Below are positions 25,485-34,227 of a stretch of DNA of 64,000 nucleotides, one piece after another. Position numbers and translations under genes: made by a program. This DNA is from Sphingopyxis panaciterrae (GTDB lineage Bacteria > Pseudomonadota > Alphaproteobacteria > Sphingomonadales > Sphingomonadaceae). Every line of letters starts with the position of its first letter. Positions within the stretch are counted from its first letter, which is position 1. The notes under the pieces were generated by a model. That model worked only from the letters and a program-made list of their open reading frames with translations. It was not told the DNA's origin and did no database searches. The stretch is from contig NZ_JAASQN010000003.1 in assembly GCF_011762125.1 (NCBI RefSeq), forward strand, positions 1-64,000. The letters are read 5' to 3'.

Positions 25485-27578
25485 CTAAAGCCGCTCGGCC
25501 TGCACCACATTGTCCGATGCGCGCAGCGCCGACAATATGCGCATCACATGATGGACGTCGCGCACTTCGACGACGACGTCATAGGTGTGAAAGCCGCCCT
25601 CGCGGTTCGACAGGCGCAAATTGGTGATGTTCGCCATATTGGCGGCAAGGATGCCCGACATTTCGGCGAGCGTGCCGGGTTCGTTGAGGATGACGACACA
25701 GAGCCGCGCATTGCCGCCCTCGCTGTCTTCCTGCCATCTGAGGTCGATCCAGTCGGCGTCGATGCCGTCGGCGAGGCTGGGGCAGTCGATGACATGCACC
25801 TCGATCCCTTCGCCCGGCCGCGACAGCCCGACGATGCGGTCGCCCGGCACCGGGTGGCAGCAGTCGGCGAGCTGATAGGCGACGCCGGGGGTCAGCCCCG
25901 CGATCGACACTGCGGCGCCTTGCGCCAGCTTGCCCGGCTTGGTCTTCATCTCGGCCGTGATGCCGGGGACGAGCGCTTCGAGCACCGCATTGTCCGACAG
26001 GCGCTGCTTGGCGATCGCCACGTAAAGCGCGCTGTCGTCGTCGAGCTTCAGCCGTTCGCGCGCCGCCGCGCGCGCCTTGTCGCCGACCTTGTTCGGCAGC
26101 CGCGCGACGATTTCGTCATACATCTTGCGGCCGAGCGCCGCGAGTTCGACCTTTTCCTTCGAGCGGACGTGGCGGCGGATCGCGGCGCGCGCCTTGCCGG
26201 TAACCGCGAAGCCGAGCCACGCGGGCTGCGGGGTCTGCTTGTCCGACGACAATATCTCGACCGTGTCGCCATTGGCGAGCTGGGTGCGCAGCGGCACGAG
26301 GCGGCCGTTGACCTTGGCCCCGACGGTGCGATCGCCGAGCCCGGTGTGGACGGCATAAGCGAAATCGACCGGGGTCGCGCCCTTCGGCAGCTGGTGCAGG
26401 CTGCCCTTCGGGGTGAAGGCGAAGATGCGGTCCTGGTACATCGCGATGCGCGTGTTCTCGAGAAATTCTTCGGGGTCGTGCGTCTGTTCGAGGATTTCGA
26501 TCAGGTCGCGGATCCACCCCGCCTGGCCGTCGGGGCTGCCGCCGCCCTGCTTGTACGCCCAATGCGCGGCGAGGCCGAATTCGGACTGCTGGTGCATGCC
26601 GAGGCTGCGGATCTGGATTTCGATCCGCATATTCTGCTGGTGCATGATCGTCGTGTGCAGCGACTTGTAGCCGTTGCGCTTCGGGGTCGAGATATAGTCC
26701 TTGAAGCGGCCCGGCACCATTTTCCACTTGCGGTGGAACAGGCCGAGCGCAGCATAGCAATCGGCATCGGTCGGGGTGATGACACGAAAGGCGATGATGT
26801 CGGTCACCTGTTCGAAGCTGACGTGCCGTTCCTGCATCTTGCGCCAGATCGAATAGGGGTGCTTCTCGCGCCCCGAGACGTCGGCCTCGATGCCGTTCTT
26901 TGCGAGCAATTCCTTGAACTCGCGGCTGATCGCGGCGACCTTGTCCTTGCCGCCGGCGGTCAGCTTGGCGAGGCGGCCGGTGATTGTCGCATAGGCTTCG
27001 GGTTCGAGCTCGCTGAACGCGAGCAGCTGCATCTCGCGCATATATTCGTACATGCCGATCCGCTCGGCGAGCGGGGCATAGATGTCCATCGTCTCCTTGG
27101 CGATGCGGCGGCGCTTGTCGGGGCTCTGGATGAAATGCAGCGTCCGCATATTGTGCAGCCGGTCGGCCAGCTTGACGAGCAGCACGCGGATATCGTCCGA
27201 CATGGCGAGCAGGAATTTGCGCAGATTTTCCGCTGCGCGCTCGTTTTCGGTCTGCGCCTCGATCTTGCTGAGCTTGGTGACGCCATCGACGAGCCGTCCG
27301 ACGTCGGCGCCGAACAGCCGCTCGATCTCTTCGGGCGTGGTCAGCGTATCTTCGAGCGTGTCGTGGAGCAGCGCGGTGACGATCGTTTCGCTGTCGAGGT
27401 GCAAATCGGTCAAAATCCCTGCAACTTCAACCGGATGGCTGAAATATGGGTCGCCCGACGCGCGCTTCTGGCTGCCATGTTTCTGGACGGTGAAGACATA
27501 GGCGCGGTTGAGCAGCGCCTCGTCGACGTCGGGGTCATAAGCGCGCACGCGCTCGACAAGCTCATATTGCCTCAGCAT
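25485..27578 (-). CDS. rsh: Bifunctional (p)ppGpp synthetase/hydrolase (RelA/SpoT homologue)
   Basis: A 697-residue RSH enzyme that makes and degrades the alarmone (p)ppGpp. The HD hydrolase domain holds His72-Asp73 (LLHDTLEDT). The synthetase domain follows (YGYKSLHTTI-like GYKSLHTTIMHQQNMRIEIQIRS), then TGS (FAFTPKGSLHQLPKGATPVDFAYAVHTGLGD) and a C-terminal ACT domain (LCVVILNEPGTLAEMSGILA). I start at 27578 (MLRQYELVER), the usual N-terminus in this group; a 52-residue upstream extension would lie in the promoter. As the only RSH seen it is probably the main stringent-response enzyme. It is divergent from the glycosyltransferase gene. Confidence 0.95.
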   Translation of the reverse strand: MLRQYELVERVRAYDPDVDEALLNRAYVFTVQKHGSQKRASGDPYFSHPVEVAGILTDLHLDSETIVTALLHDTLEDTLTTPEEIERLFGADVGRLVDGVTKLSKIEAQTENERAAENLRKFLLAMSDDIRVLLVKLADRLHNMRTLHFIQSPDKRRRIAKETMDIYAPLAERIGMYEYMREMQLLAFSELEPEAYATITGRLAKLTAGGKDKVAAISREFKELLAKNGIEADVSGREKHPYSIWRKMQERHVSFEQVTDIIAFRVITPTDADCYAALGLFHRKWKMVPGRFKDYISTPKRNGYKSLHTTIMHQQNMRIEIQIRSLGMHQQSEFGLAAHWAYKQGGGSPDGQAGWIRDLIEILEQTHDPEEFLENTRIAMYQDRIFAFTPKGSLHQLPKGATPVDFAYAVHTGLGDRTVGAKVNGRLVPLRTQLANGDTVEILSSDKQTPQPAWLGFAVTGKARAAIRRHVRSKEKVELAALGRKMYDEIVARLPNKVGDKARAAARERLKLDDDSALYVAIAKQRLSDNAVLEALVPGITAEMKTKPGKLAQGAAVSIAGLTPGVAYQLADCCHPVPGDRIVGLSRPGEGIEVHVIDCPSLADGIDADWIDLRWQEDSEGGNARLCVVILNEPGTLAEMSGILAANMANITNLRLSNREGGFHTYDVVVEVRDVHHVMRILSALRASDNVVQAERL

Positions 27579-27700
27579 CTGTCCCAATGTCGTCCCAGGC
27601 ACCGTAATTGCAATGCGAAAATTGCGTCCATCTTGCCACGAACCTTCAACAAGTTGGTAAAGGCGGTTGGAAGCATCGTTCGCGCGCTCTAGGACCGGAA

Positions 27701-28978
27701 ATGATGGGGACCGATGCTCTTGATTCGACGACATTACCGGGGGCGATATCTTCGCCGCCGGGTCTCGCGGTGCGCCGGCATATCTGGATCTTCAGCTACT
27801 GGTTTCCGCCGGTTAACGAGGTGGGGTCCTCGCGCGCCGTTGCAATGGCGCGCTATTTCGCGGCGCGCGGCTGGAAAGTCACGGTCATCGCCGGGGCGTC
27901 GGAGGTGGTTCCGCAGACCTTCGTCACCGATCTTTCGGGTTTCGATGTCCATTATGTCGCCGACGGCTGGCTGACGCGATCGTCGAGTTTCAAGCCCGGG
28001 CGGGGCAATGTCGCGCACCGGCTCAGCACCGCGCTGCGCCTCCTGTCCTGGCCCGACCATGTCCGGCCGGTCGCGCGGGCGATGAAGCGCCGCGCCGCCG
28101 AATTGCTCCGTGACCTCGCGCCGCCCGATGTCATACTGTCGACCGCGCTGCCCTTTTCGGTCCACGCCGCGGCGCGCGACACCGCGCAGCGCTGCGGCGC
28201 GCTGTTCGTTGCCGACAATCGCGACATCTGGGCGCGCAATCCGTACAAGCTGACCGCGCCCTTCTATAAATCGCTCGACAATCGCTATGAAGGCCGGGTG
28301 CTCGCCTCGGCCGATCTGGTCGTCGCGGTGAGCGAGGGGATGAGCGATTATTACCGGGCGACCTATCCGGCGCTCGCCGACCGGATCATCACGGTCATGA
28401 ACGGCGTCGATGCCGGCACCGGTGAAGGCGGCGACCATGTGCCCGACCCGGCGTGCCTGCGGCTGGTCTATACCGGGATATTATATGGCGAACGGCGCGA
28501 CGTGAAACCGCTGCTGCGCGCGGCGCAAAGACTGGGTTCGAAAGTCTGCATCGATTTCTACGGCTCGGAGCCCGAGATCGTGCGCCAGATCGCATCCGAA
28601 TTTCCCGCCATCGACATCGTCGATCGCGGCAAGGTGCCGCGCGCCGAAGCCTTGCAGGCGCAACGCAGCGCCGACGCGCTGGTCCTCGTCGTCGGCACCG
28701 CGCCGTGGGAAGACACGCTGCTGCCCGGCAAGCTGTTCGAATATATCGGGTCGGGCCGTCCGATCATCGCGCTGGCCAATCCCGGGTCCGATTCGGGCAA
28801 GATCATCGCCCGCTACGACCTGGGCATCGCGACGACACACGAGGATGACATCGCGGCCTTCCTCGCCCGCCTCGCCGCCGATGCCGTGCCCGGCAAGGCC
28901 GATGTTCCGGCCGACCTGAAAAGAGCGCATCAGCTTCGCATCCTAGAGGACCGGCTGGACGCCATGCGGCCTGCATGA
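27701..28978 (+). CDS. Glycosyltransferase family 4-like protein
   Basis: A 425-residue cytosolic glycosyltransferase of the GT-B fold. The N-terminal acceptor domain starts with HIWIFSYWFPPVNEVGSSRAVAMARYFAARGWKVTVI-type sequence (an inner-site motif FPP..GSSRA). The C-terminal donor domain has LRLVYTGILYGERRD and LLPGKLFEYIGSGRPIIAL, where the conserved Glu contacts a nucleotide sugar. Two ATGs follow AGGACCGGAA; the first is used. It stands alone, so the glycan is unknown; surface polysaccharide is likely. Confidence 0.87.
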   Translation: MMGTDALDSTTLPGAISSPPGLAVRRHIWIFSYWFPPVNEVGSSRAVAMARYFAARGWKVTVIAGASEVVPQTFVTDLSGFDVHYVADGWLTRSSSFKPGRGNVAHRLSTALRLLSWPDHVRPVARAMKRRAAELLRDLAPPDVILSTALPFSVHAAARDTAQRCGALFVADNRDIWARNPYKLTAPFYKSLDNRYEGRVLASADLVVAVSEGMSDYYRATYPALADRIITVMNGVDAGTGEGGDHVPDPACLRLVYTGILYGERRDVKPLLRAAQRLGSKVCIDFYGSEPEIVRQIASEFPAIDIVDRGKVPRAEALQAQRSADALVLVVGTAPWEDTLLPGKLFEYIGSGRPIIALANPGSDSGKIIARYDLGIATTHEDDIAAFLARLAADAVPGKADVPADLKRAHQLRILEDRLDAMRPA

Positions 28979-29025
28979 CCCGATGGCGGTGCTGGCTTTC
29001 GGCCGGCAGCGACCCTTTCTTACGT

Positions 29026-29116
29026 CGTCACCCCGGACTTGATCCGGGGTCCCGCCTGACTTCCAAAACAGCGTCTGCGCTAAAAAGCGGGATCCCGGCT
29101 CAAGCCCGGGATGACG
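29026..29116 (-). repeat. REP-like composite palindrome, copy 4 (inverted)
   Basis: Same orientation as the copy at 25338 (ccccggacttgatccggggt ... gctcaagcccgggatgacg). It occupies most of the 287-bp gap between the glycosyltransferase and HxlR genes, in which no gene was found. Confidence 0.85.
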
Positions 29117-29265
29117 AAGCTGTAGAAAGCGACGCCCGCTCCCACCCCAATGCCGCCATTCGTCGCCTGGCTTCGTCCTCGACACGCTCGCATTTCCTTT
29201 AGGGCGGCCTTGCCGGCGGCAAAATTTTTTGGCGTTGGCGCACATTATCGGATAGTGCTGGCCCC

Positions 29266-29775
29266 ATGGGAAAATTACGCGAACCGCTGAACATATTGTA
29301 CGGGGACAATTGCGCCCTGCCGCTCGCGCTCGAGGCGATGGGCGAGCGATGGTCGTTCATGATCCTGCGCGCCGCCTTCAACGGCGTCCATCATTTCGAG
29401 GAGTTTCAGCAGGAACTCGCGATCGCGCGCAACATCCTGTCGAACCGCCTGTCGCGGCTCGTCGACCATGGCATCATGGCACGCGAGGTGATGGCCGAGG
29501 ATCGCCGCAAAGTGCGCTACGAGCTGACCGAAAAGGGCATCGAACTGCTCCCCGCGATGATCGCGCTGCGCCAGTGGGGCGAAAAATGGGGGGCGGGCGT
29601 GCCCTCGACCCCGGTGCTCGTGGACACGCACGACGAACAACCGATCGGCCCGGTGACGATCACCGCGCACAACGGCCGGCCGCTCGGGTACAAGGAACTG
29701 GTGTGGAAGCATCGCTCCGAACTCCAGCCGCTCGGCCAGGCGCGCGCGCGCATGGCACCGGTCGCGGCCGAATGA
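29266..29775 (+). CDS. HxlR family transcriptional regulator
   Basis: A 169-residue winged-helix regulator. The HxlR signature runs from Cys16 (DNCALPLALEAMGERWSFMILRAA) through FEEFQQELAIARNILSNRLSRLVDHGIM to the wing RRKVRYELTEKG. The N-terminal cysteine is the position used for redox or aldehyde sensing in some HxlR proteins. The protein has about 50 residues beyond the core domain. It lies 38 bp before the LytS-like kinase gene on the same strand but its target is not evident. Confidence 0.9.
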   Translation: MGKLREPLNILYGDNCALPLALEAMGERWSFMILRAAFNGVHHFEEFQQELAIARNILSNRLSRLVDHGIMAREVMAEDRRKVRYELTEKGIELLPAMIALRQWGEKWGAGVPSTPVLVDTHDEQPIGPVTITAHNGRPLGYKELVWKHRSELQPLGQARARMAPVAAE

Positions 29776-29813
29776 TCGCTTCGCCGCACCGCTTGCCATA
29801 CTGACACGCCGCC

Positions 29814-30938
29814 ATGTCGCTGTTCGGACTGTCCTCGCCGGGTCCTTTTTTCGGCAACAAGGTGCGCGCTTTCTGGAATCTCCAGATCCTGGGCTGGACC
29901 GCGTGGCTCGGCCTGCGCGGCGTGTCGGGGCTCGCCAACGGGCAAAGCTTCACCTTCCTGATCCCGCAGACGATTTCGGCGATCACCGGTTTCTCGCTCT
30001 CGCTGATCCTGTCGGTCTGCTACCGGGCGCTGATCAACCGCCGGCCGCTCTTGATGTGGGGGATGAGCTTCGGGCTCGCGGGGCTCGCGACCGCGCTGTG
30101 GGCGTTCATCGACGCGTGGGTGCAGCAAATCCAGAACCCGGCGAGCGACGTCGGCTTCACCAGCCTGCTGCTCGGCACCTTCTATATCGATGCGACCTCG
30201 CTCGGCGCCTGGTCGGCGCTCTATTTCGCGATCAATTATTTCCTCCAGCTCGAGGAACAGAATGATCGCATGCTGCGGCTGGAAACGCAGGCGGCGTCGG
30301 CGCAGCTTGCGATGCTGCGTTATCAGCTCAACCCCCATTTCCTGTTCAATACGCTGAACAGCATTTCGACGCTGGTGCTGCTGAAACAGTCCGAACCCGC
30401 GAACGCGATGCTGTCGCGACTGTCGGCCTTCCTGCGCTACACGCTCGCCAACGAACCGACCGCGCAGGTGACGCTGGCGCAGGAGATCGAGACGCTGAAG
30501 CTGTATCTCGATATCGAGAAAATGCGGTTTGAGGAGCGGCTCCGCCCGCATTTCGCCATTGATCCGGCGGTCGCGCGGGCGCGATTGCCCTCGCTTTTGC
30601 TGCAGCCGCTGATTGAAAATGCGATCAAATATGCCGTGACGCCGCAGGAGGATGGCGCCGATATCACGATTTCCGCGCAGCTTGCCGGTCAAAATGTCCG
30701 GATCACCGTGTCCGATACGGGCATGGGATTGCCAGCCGACGGTGCGGACCCCACCACAGGCATTGCAACGGAATCGACCGGTGTGGGTTTAGCCAATATC
30801 AGGGACCGGTTGGCGCAGGCTTTTGGCGACCAGCACCGGTTCGACGTCCATATGGGCGCTGAGGGCGGGTTCACGGTGGTTATCGAGTTTCCGTTTCAGC
30901 CCGATGGGCAAGTGACGATTGGAACCGAACGCACATGA
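29814..30938 (+). CDS. LytS-type sensor histidine kinase
   Basis: A 374-residue inner-membrane kinase. Four hydrophobic segments lie between about residues 22 and 146. The His_kinase domain (PF06580 type) has the phospho-acceptor His175 in RYQLNPHFLFNTLNSIS, and the ATPase domain has LLQPLIENAIKYAV (N box), DTGMGLP and TGVGLANIRDRL (G boxes). No extracellular sensor domain is apparent, so the signal is probably sensed in the membrane. Its stop overlaps the next gene's start (ATGA), so the pair is translationally coupled. Confidence 0.93.
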   Translation: MSLFGLSSPGPFFGNKVRAFWNLQILGWTAWLGLRGVSGLANGQSFTFLIPQTISAITGFSLSLILSVCYRALINRRPLLMWGMSFGLAGLATALWAFIDAWVQQIQNPASDVGFTSLLLGTFYIDATSLGAWSALYFAINYFLQLEEQNDRMLRLETQAASAQLAMLRYQLNPHFLFNTLNSISTLVLLKQSEPANAMLSRLSAFLRYTLANEPTAQVTLAQEIETLKLYLDIEKMRFEERLRPHFAIDPAVARARLPSLLLQPLIENAIKYAVTPQEDGADITISAQLAGQNVRITVSDTGMGLPADGADPTTGIATESTGVGLANIRDRLAQAFGDQHRFDVHMGAEGGFTVVIEFPFQPDGQVTIGTERT

Positions 30939-31741
30939 CGATCAGAACCATCCTGGTGGATGATGAAAAATTGGCCACCCAGGGGCTGCAACTGCGGCTC
31001 GAGGCCCATAGCGATGTCGAAATCGTCGACACCGCACTCAATGGCCGGGAGGCTATCCGAAAGATCAAGACCCACAAGCCCGACCTCGTTTTCCTCGACA
31101 TCCAGATGCCGGGGTTCGACGGTTTTTCGGTGATCCAGGGTTTGATGGAAGTCGAACCGCCGCTCGTCGTCTTCGTCACTGCCTATTCGGATCATGCGAT
31201 CCGGGCGTTCGAGGCGCAGGCGGTCGACTATCTCGTGAAACCGGTCGAGCCCGAACGGCTCGCCGATGCGCTCGACCGCGTCCGCCAGCGCCTCGCCGAA
31301 AAGCGCGGCGTGGCCGAGGTCGAACGGTTGAAGAATGTACTCGCTGAAGTCGCTCCGGAAGCGGCCGACGATTATGATGCCGAGGTCCAGCCCGACGCGC
31401 ACGCCGCCGACCGCTATGAAAAGATGATCAACATCAAGGATCGCGGTCAGATTTTTCGTGTGGACGTCGACAGCATCGAGCGTATCGATGCCGCGGGCGA
31501 TTATATGTGCATTTATACCGCCGACAACAGTCTGATCCTGCGCGAGACGATGAAGGATCTGGAAAAGCGGCTCGACCCGCGCAATTTCCAGCGCGTCCAC
31601 CGTTCGACGATCGTGAACCTCAGCCAGGTCAAGCAGGTCAAGCCGCACACCAACGGCGAATGCTTTCTGGTATTGGGGTCTGGCGCGCAGGTGAAGGTCA
31701 GTCGCAGCTATCGCGACGTCGTCGCGCGTTTCGTGCACTAA
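30935..31741 (+). CDS. LytTR family response regulator
   Basis: A 268-residue response regulator, cognate partner of the kinase just upstream by overlap. The receiver domain (1-120) contains Asp9/Asp10, phospho-acceptor Asp55 (LVFLDIQMPG) and Lys107-type lysine (VDYLVKPVEP). The C-terminal LytTR DNA-binding domain spans about 165-268 (FRVDVDSIERIDAAGDYMCIYT, NFQRVHRSTIVNLSQVKQV, LGSGAQVKVSRSYRDVVARF). A linker of about 45 residues joins them. Targets are unknown. Confidence 0.94.
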   Translation: MTIRTILVDDEKLATQGLQLRLEAHSDVEIVDTALNGREAIRKIKTHKPDLVFLDIQMPGFDGFSVIQGLMEVEPPLVVFVTAYSDHAIRAFEAQAVDYLVKPVEPERLADALDRVRQRLAEKRGVAEVERLKNVLAEVAPEAADDYDAEVQPDAHAADRYEKMINIKDRGQIFRVDVDSIERIDAAGDYMCIYTADNSLILRETMKDLEKRLDPRNFQRVHRSTIVNLSQVKQVKPHTNGECFLVLGSGAQVKVSRSYRDVVARFVH

Positions 31742-31744
31742 ACA

Positions 31745-31778
31745 AACCGTCGCCCCCGCGAAGGCGGGGGCGACGGTT
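31745..31778. terminator. Bidirectional terminator hairpin
   Basis: A 15-bp stem (aaccgtcgcccccgc / gcgggggcgacggtt) with a four-base loop sits exactly between the stop of the LytTR gene and the stop of ribA, which converge. The A/T bases at the stem ends give short U runs in both directions. Confidence 0.8.
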
Positions 31779-31779
31779 G

Positions 31780-32871
31780 TTAGAGTTGGTGCCCGGTCCG
31801 ATCGCGCTTCGTCGCGAGATATTGCTCGTTATATTTGTTCGTCGGCAGCGCCAGTGGAATGCGTTCGACGACCTCGACGCCCTCCTTCGCCAGCCGCGCG
31901 ACCTTTTCGGGGTTGTTCGTCATCAGCCGGATGCGCGGGATGTTCAGCAGGTCGAGCATCCGCCCGGCGATCGCGAAATCGCGCGCCTCGACCGGGAAAC
32001 CCAGCCGCAAATTGGCATCGACAGTGTCATAGCCCTGATCCTGCAGCGCATAGGCGCGCAGCTTGTTGACCAGCCCGATGCCCCGCCCTTCCTGCCGCAA
32101 ATAGAGCAGCACCCCCCATGGCGCATCGGCCATCGCGTGGAGCGCGGCGTGGAGCTGCGGCCCGCAATCGCATTTGAGGCTGCCGAGCACATCGCCGGTC
32201 AGGCATTCGCTGTGCAGCCGGACGACGGGGGGATTGCCGTCGCGCTTGCCGATGACGAGTGCGACATGGTCCGACGCTTCCTCGGGCGAGCGGAAGGCGA
32301 CGATCTCGGCGCTCTCGCTCGCTTCCACCGGCAGCCGCGCCCGCGCCGCGACCTCGAGCCGCGCCGGATCGAGCAATGTAGCGACATCGCCGTCGGTGCA
32401 GAGCGTTTCGGCATCGCCCGCGGCGTCGCGCACGAAGAAGGCGGGAAGCAGCCCGGCATGGCGTGCCATCGTCATCGCCGCAGCCGCTGCGGCCTCGCCG
32501 CCGGTCGCGACGGTGCGGAACGGGCCTTTGAGTGGATTGGCGAGATCGAGCGCCGGGTCGGCGATCGCCAGCGCCGCCGCAACGCTGCCGCCGGCCCCCG
32601 CGAGCCGCACCGGCCCCGGGGGCGCCGCGACGCGCTGGTTGGTGAGCTTGAGCGTGACCGCACGTTCGCCCGATAGCAGCATGTCGGCGCTGGCGAAGTC
32701 GCGCAGCGCAACGTCGCGCGCGCTTTCGACCGCGAGCAGGTCGAGCGCGCCGTCGGAACCGGCGATGCGGAACGGCCAGCCGCGGCGCAGCGCGTCGATC
32801 GCGCGCGCGGCGCGGCGGGCGCCCCGGTCGCCCGACGAGTCACCCGAAGCGTTGCTTGCCGCCTCGCTCAA
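31780..32871 (-). CDS. ribA: GTP cyclohydrolase II
   Basis: A 363-residue RibA, first step of riboflavin synthesis from GTP. The catalytic core is C-terminal: zinc cysteines in RLHSECLTGDVLGSLKCDCGPQL and the active-site RQEGRGIGLVNKLRAYALQ. The N-terminal 150 residues are a diverged domain typical of sphingomonad RibA rather than a RibB synthase. I place the start at a TTG at 32871, which overlaps the xthA stop as TTGA and has GGAG 8 nt upstream; no ATG fits. This implies translational coupling to xthA. Confidence 0.92.
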   Translation of the reverse strand: MSEAASNASGDSSGDRGARRAARAIDALRRGWPFRIAGSDGALDLLAVESARDVALRDFASADMLLSGERAVTLKLTNQRVAAPPGPVRLAGAGGSVAAALAIADPALDLANPLKGPFRTVATGGEAAAAAAMTMARHAGLLPAFFVRDAAGDAETLCTDGDVATLLDPARLEVAARARLPVEASESAEIVAFRSPEEASDHVALVIGKRDGNPPVVRLHSECLTGDVLGSLKCDCGPQLHAALHAMADAPWGVLLYLRQEGRGIGLVNKLRAYALQDQGYDTVDANLRLGFPVEARDFAIAGRMLDLLNIPRIRLMTNNPEKVARLAKEGVEVVERIPLALPTNKYNEQYLATKRDRTGHQL

Positions 32872-33653
32872 AAAGCGAACTCCGTCACCAGCGGGATATG
32901 GTCCGACGGCCGTTCCCAGCTGCGCGCGGGCTGGACGATGCGGTGCGATACCGCCTGCGGAAGCAGGTCGGGGGTGATCCACATATGGTCGAGCCGGCGG
33001 CCGCGGTTCGACGCCTCCCAATCCTTCGCGCGATAGCTCCACCAGGTATAGAGCGGGGCGGGCGCCGCGATGAAATGGCGGCCAAGGTCGACCCAGTTCG
33101 ACGCCGCCTGCAGGCGGCCGAGCGTTTCGACCTCGAGCGGCGTGTGGCTGACGACGTCGAGCAGCGCTTTATGGTTCCAGACGTCGCTTTCGAGCGGCGC
33201 GACGTTGAAATCGCCGGTCAGCACCGTCGGCTGGTCGAGCGCGCCGGCCCATTCGGTCATGCGGCCGAAGAAGTCGAGCTTCTGCCCGAACTTCGGATTA
33301 AGCTCGCGGTCGGCGATGTCGCCGCCGGCAGGAATATAGACATTGTCGAGCCGCACGCCCGACGGCAGCGTGACGCCGACATGGCGCGCCTCGCCATTCG
33401 CCTGCCAGTCATATTTGCGGACATCGGTCAGCGGCAGCTTGCTGACGATCGCGACACCATGATGCATGCGCTGGCCGTGCGTCGCGATATGCTCATAGCC
33501 GAGCGACTGGAACATGTCCTTGGGGAAGATGCCGCATTCGACCTTGGTTTCCTGCAGGCAGAGGACGTCGGGCGCCTCTTCACGCAGGAATTTCTCGACG
33601 ATGCCGATGCGCGCGCGGACGCTGTTGATGTTCCAGGATGCAATGCTTGTCAT
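32868..33653 (-). CDS. xthA: Exodeoxyribonuclease III / AP endonuclease
   Basis: A 261-residue base-excision-repair nuclease of the exonuclease III family. Conserved motifs are SIASWNINSVRAR (N-terminus), VLCLQETKVE (metal-binding Glu), ILTGDFNVAP-like LTGDFNVAP, RRLDHMWITPDL and RPSDHIPLVTEF (catalytic Asp-His). The ATG start and length are normal. The stop overlaps the ribA start, an unusual pairing of DNA repair with riboflavin synthesis that is probably just compact organisation. Confidence 0.95.
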   Translation of the reverse strand: MTSIASWNINSVRARIGIVEKFLREEAPDVLCLQETKVECGIFPKDMFQSLGYEHIATHGQRMHHGVAIVSKLPLTDVRKYDWQANGEARHVGVTLPSGVRLDNVYIPAGGDIADRELNPKFGQKLDFFGRMTEWAGALDQPTVLTGDFNVAPLESDVWNHKALLDVVSHTPLEVETLGRLQAASNWVDLGRHFIAAPAPLYTWWSYRAKDWEASNRGRRLDHMWITPDLLPQAVSHRIVQPARSWERPSDHIPLVTEFAF

Positions 33654-33764
33654 GCGGTGGCTCTATCGGTGCGCTTGTCATCGCGCAACGTTCCCGGGAC
33701 GATTTCGTGGCTTCGTCGGGCCGGGCTCCTGCCGTGTGCTGCAATCACTGCGCCGGATACCATA

Positions 33765-33899
33765 AACCCCCGTCCCAGGGGCGGTGGAACGGGGGTTCAA
33801 GGTCAGCGTTCGTCACGCTCTTGAATGAAGGTGCCGGGCGTTCCGGATGGGGCAACAGGGGGAAACCCAAGTCCGGGGCCGTGTTGGCGCCTTCGAGAG
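33765..33899 (-). ncRNA. Candidate structured non-coding RNA, unassigned
   Basis: The 574-bp gap between xthA and lolA (33654-34227) holds no credible protein but has nested complementarity. A 9-bp stem (gaaggtgcc 33827-33835 with ggcgccttc 33886-33894) is extended by ctct/agag and encloses a second stem (ccgga 33843-33847 with tccgg 33872-33876) and large internal loops. Next to it is a hairpin aacccccgt/acgggggtt (33765-33797) that would be 3' on the minus strand, ending GGTTTAT. It could be a small RNA with terminator on the minus strand. No SRP, tmRNA or RNase P signature matches; 6S RNA is possible but not shown. The rest of the gap is a REP-like repeat. Confidence 0.35.
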
Positions 33900-34056
33900 T
33901 TGAATTAGCCCGTCTTCCCTGTCGCCAAGCTGAACGAAGTCGGCGTGCAGGGGCCGGCGTTGCAGTTCGTCGATACAGGGCGGCAGTTGGTCCGGAAAAA
34001 TGCATGAGGAACTCGGATGCGAACGGCAACTTCCGGCCGCTTTCTGCCCAACACTT

Positions 34057-34148
34057 CGTCATCCCGGGCGTGACCCGGAATCCCGCTTTTTGAGGGTGCC
34101 GGCCGTTTTCGGCATCAAGCGGGACCCCGGATCAAGTCCGGGGTGACG
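34057..34148 (+). repeat. REP-like composite palindrome, copy 5
   Basis: Same orientation and spacer (tgagggtgccggccgttttc) as the copy at 3376. One arm has a variant base (gggcgtgacccgg). It is downstream of lolA. Confidence 0.85.
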
Positions 34149-34227
34149 ACAATGGATAGGGCGGCAACCAACCGGAAGCCGCCATGCCGATTCGCGATTC
34201 GAACCGCCGAATCTCTCGTGGCTTCCG

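Noticed and set aside
25485..27734. A 52-residue N-terminal extension of the RSH protein
   Set aside because: The extension lies in the divergent promoter gap and has no family similarity, while the start at 27578 gives the standard MLRQYELVER N-terminus.
33654..34056. SRP RNA, tmRNA or RNase P RNA in the xthA-lolA gap
   Set aside because: The required core motifs (for example ggaagcagcc for SRP RNA or the gaggaaagtcc of RNase P) are absent, and the structured part is only about 135 bp.
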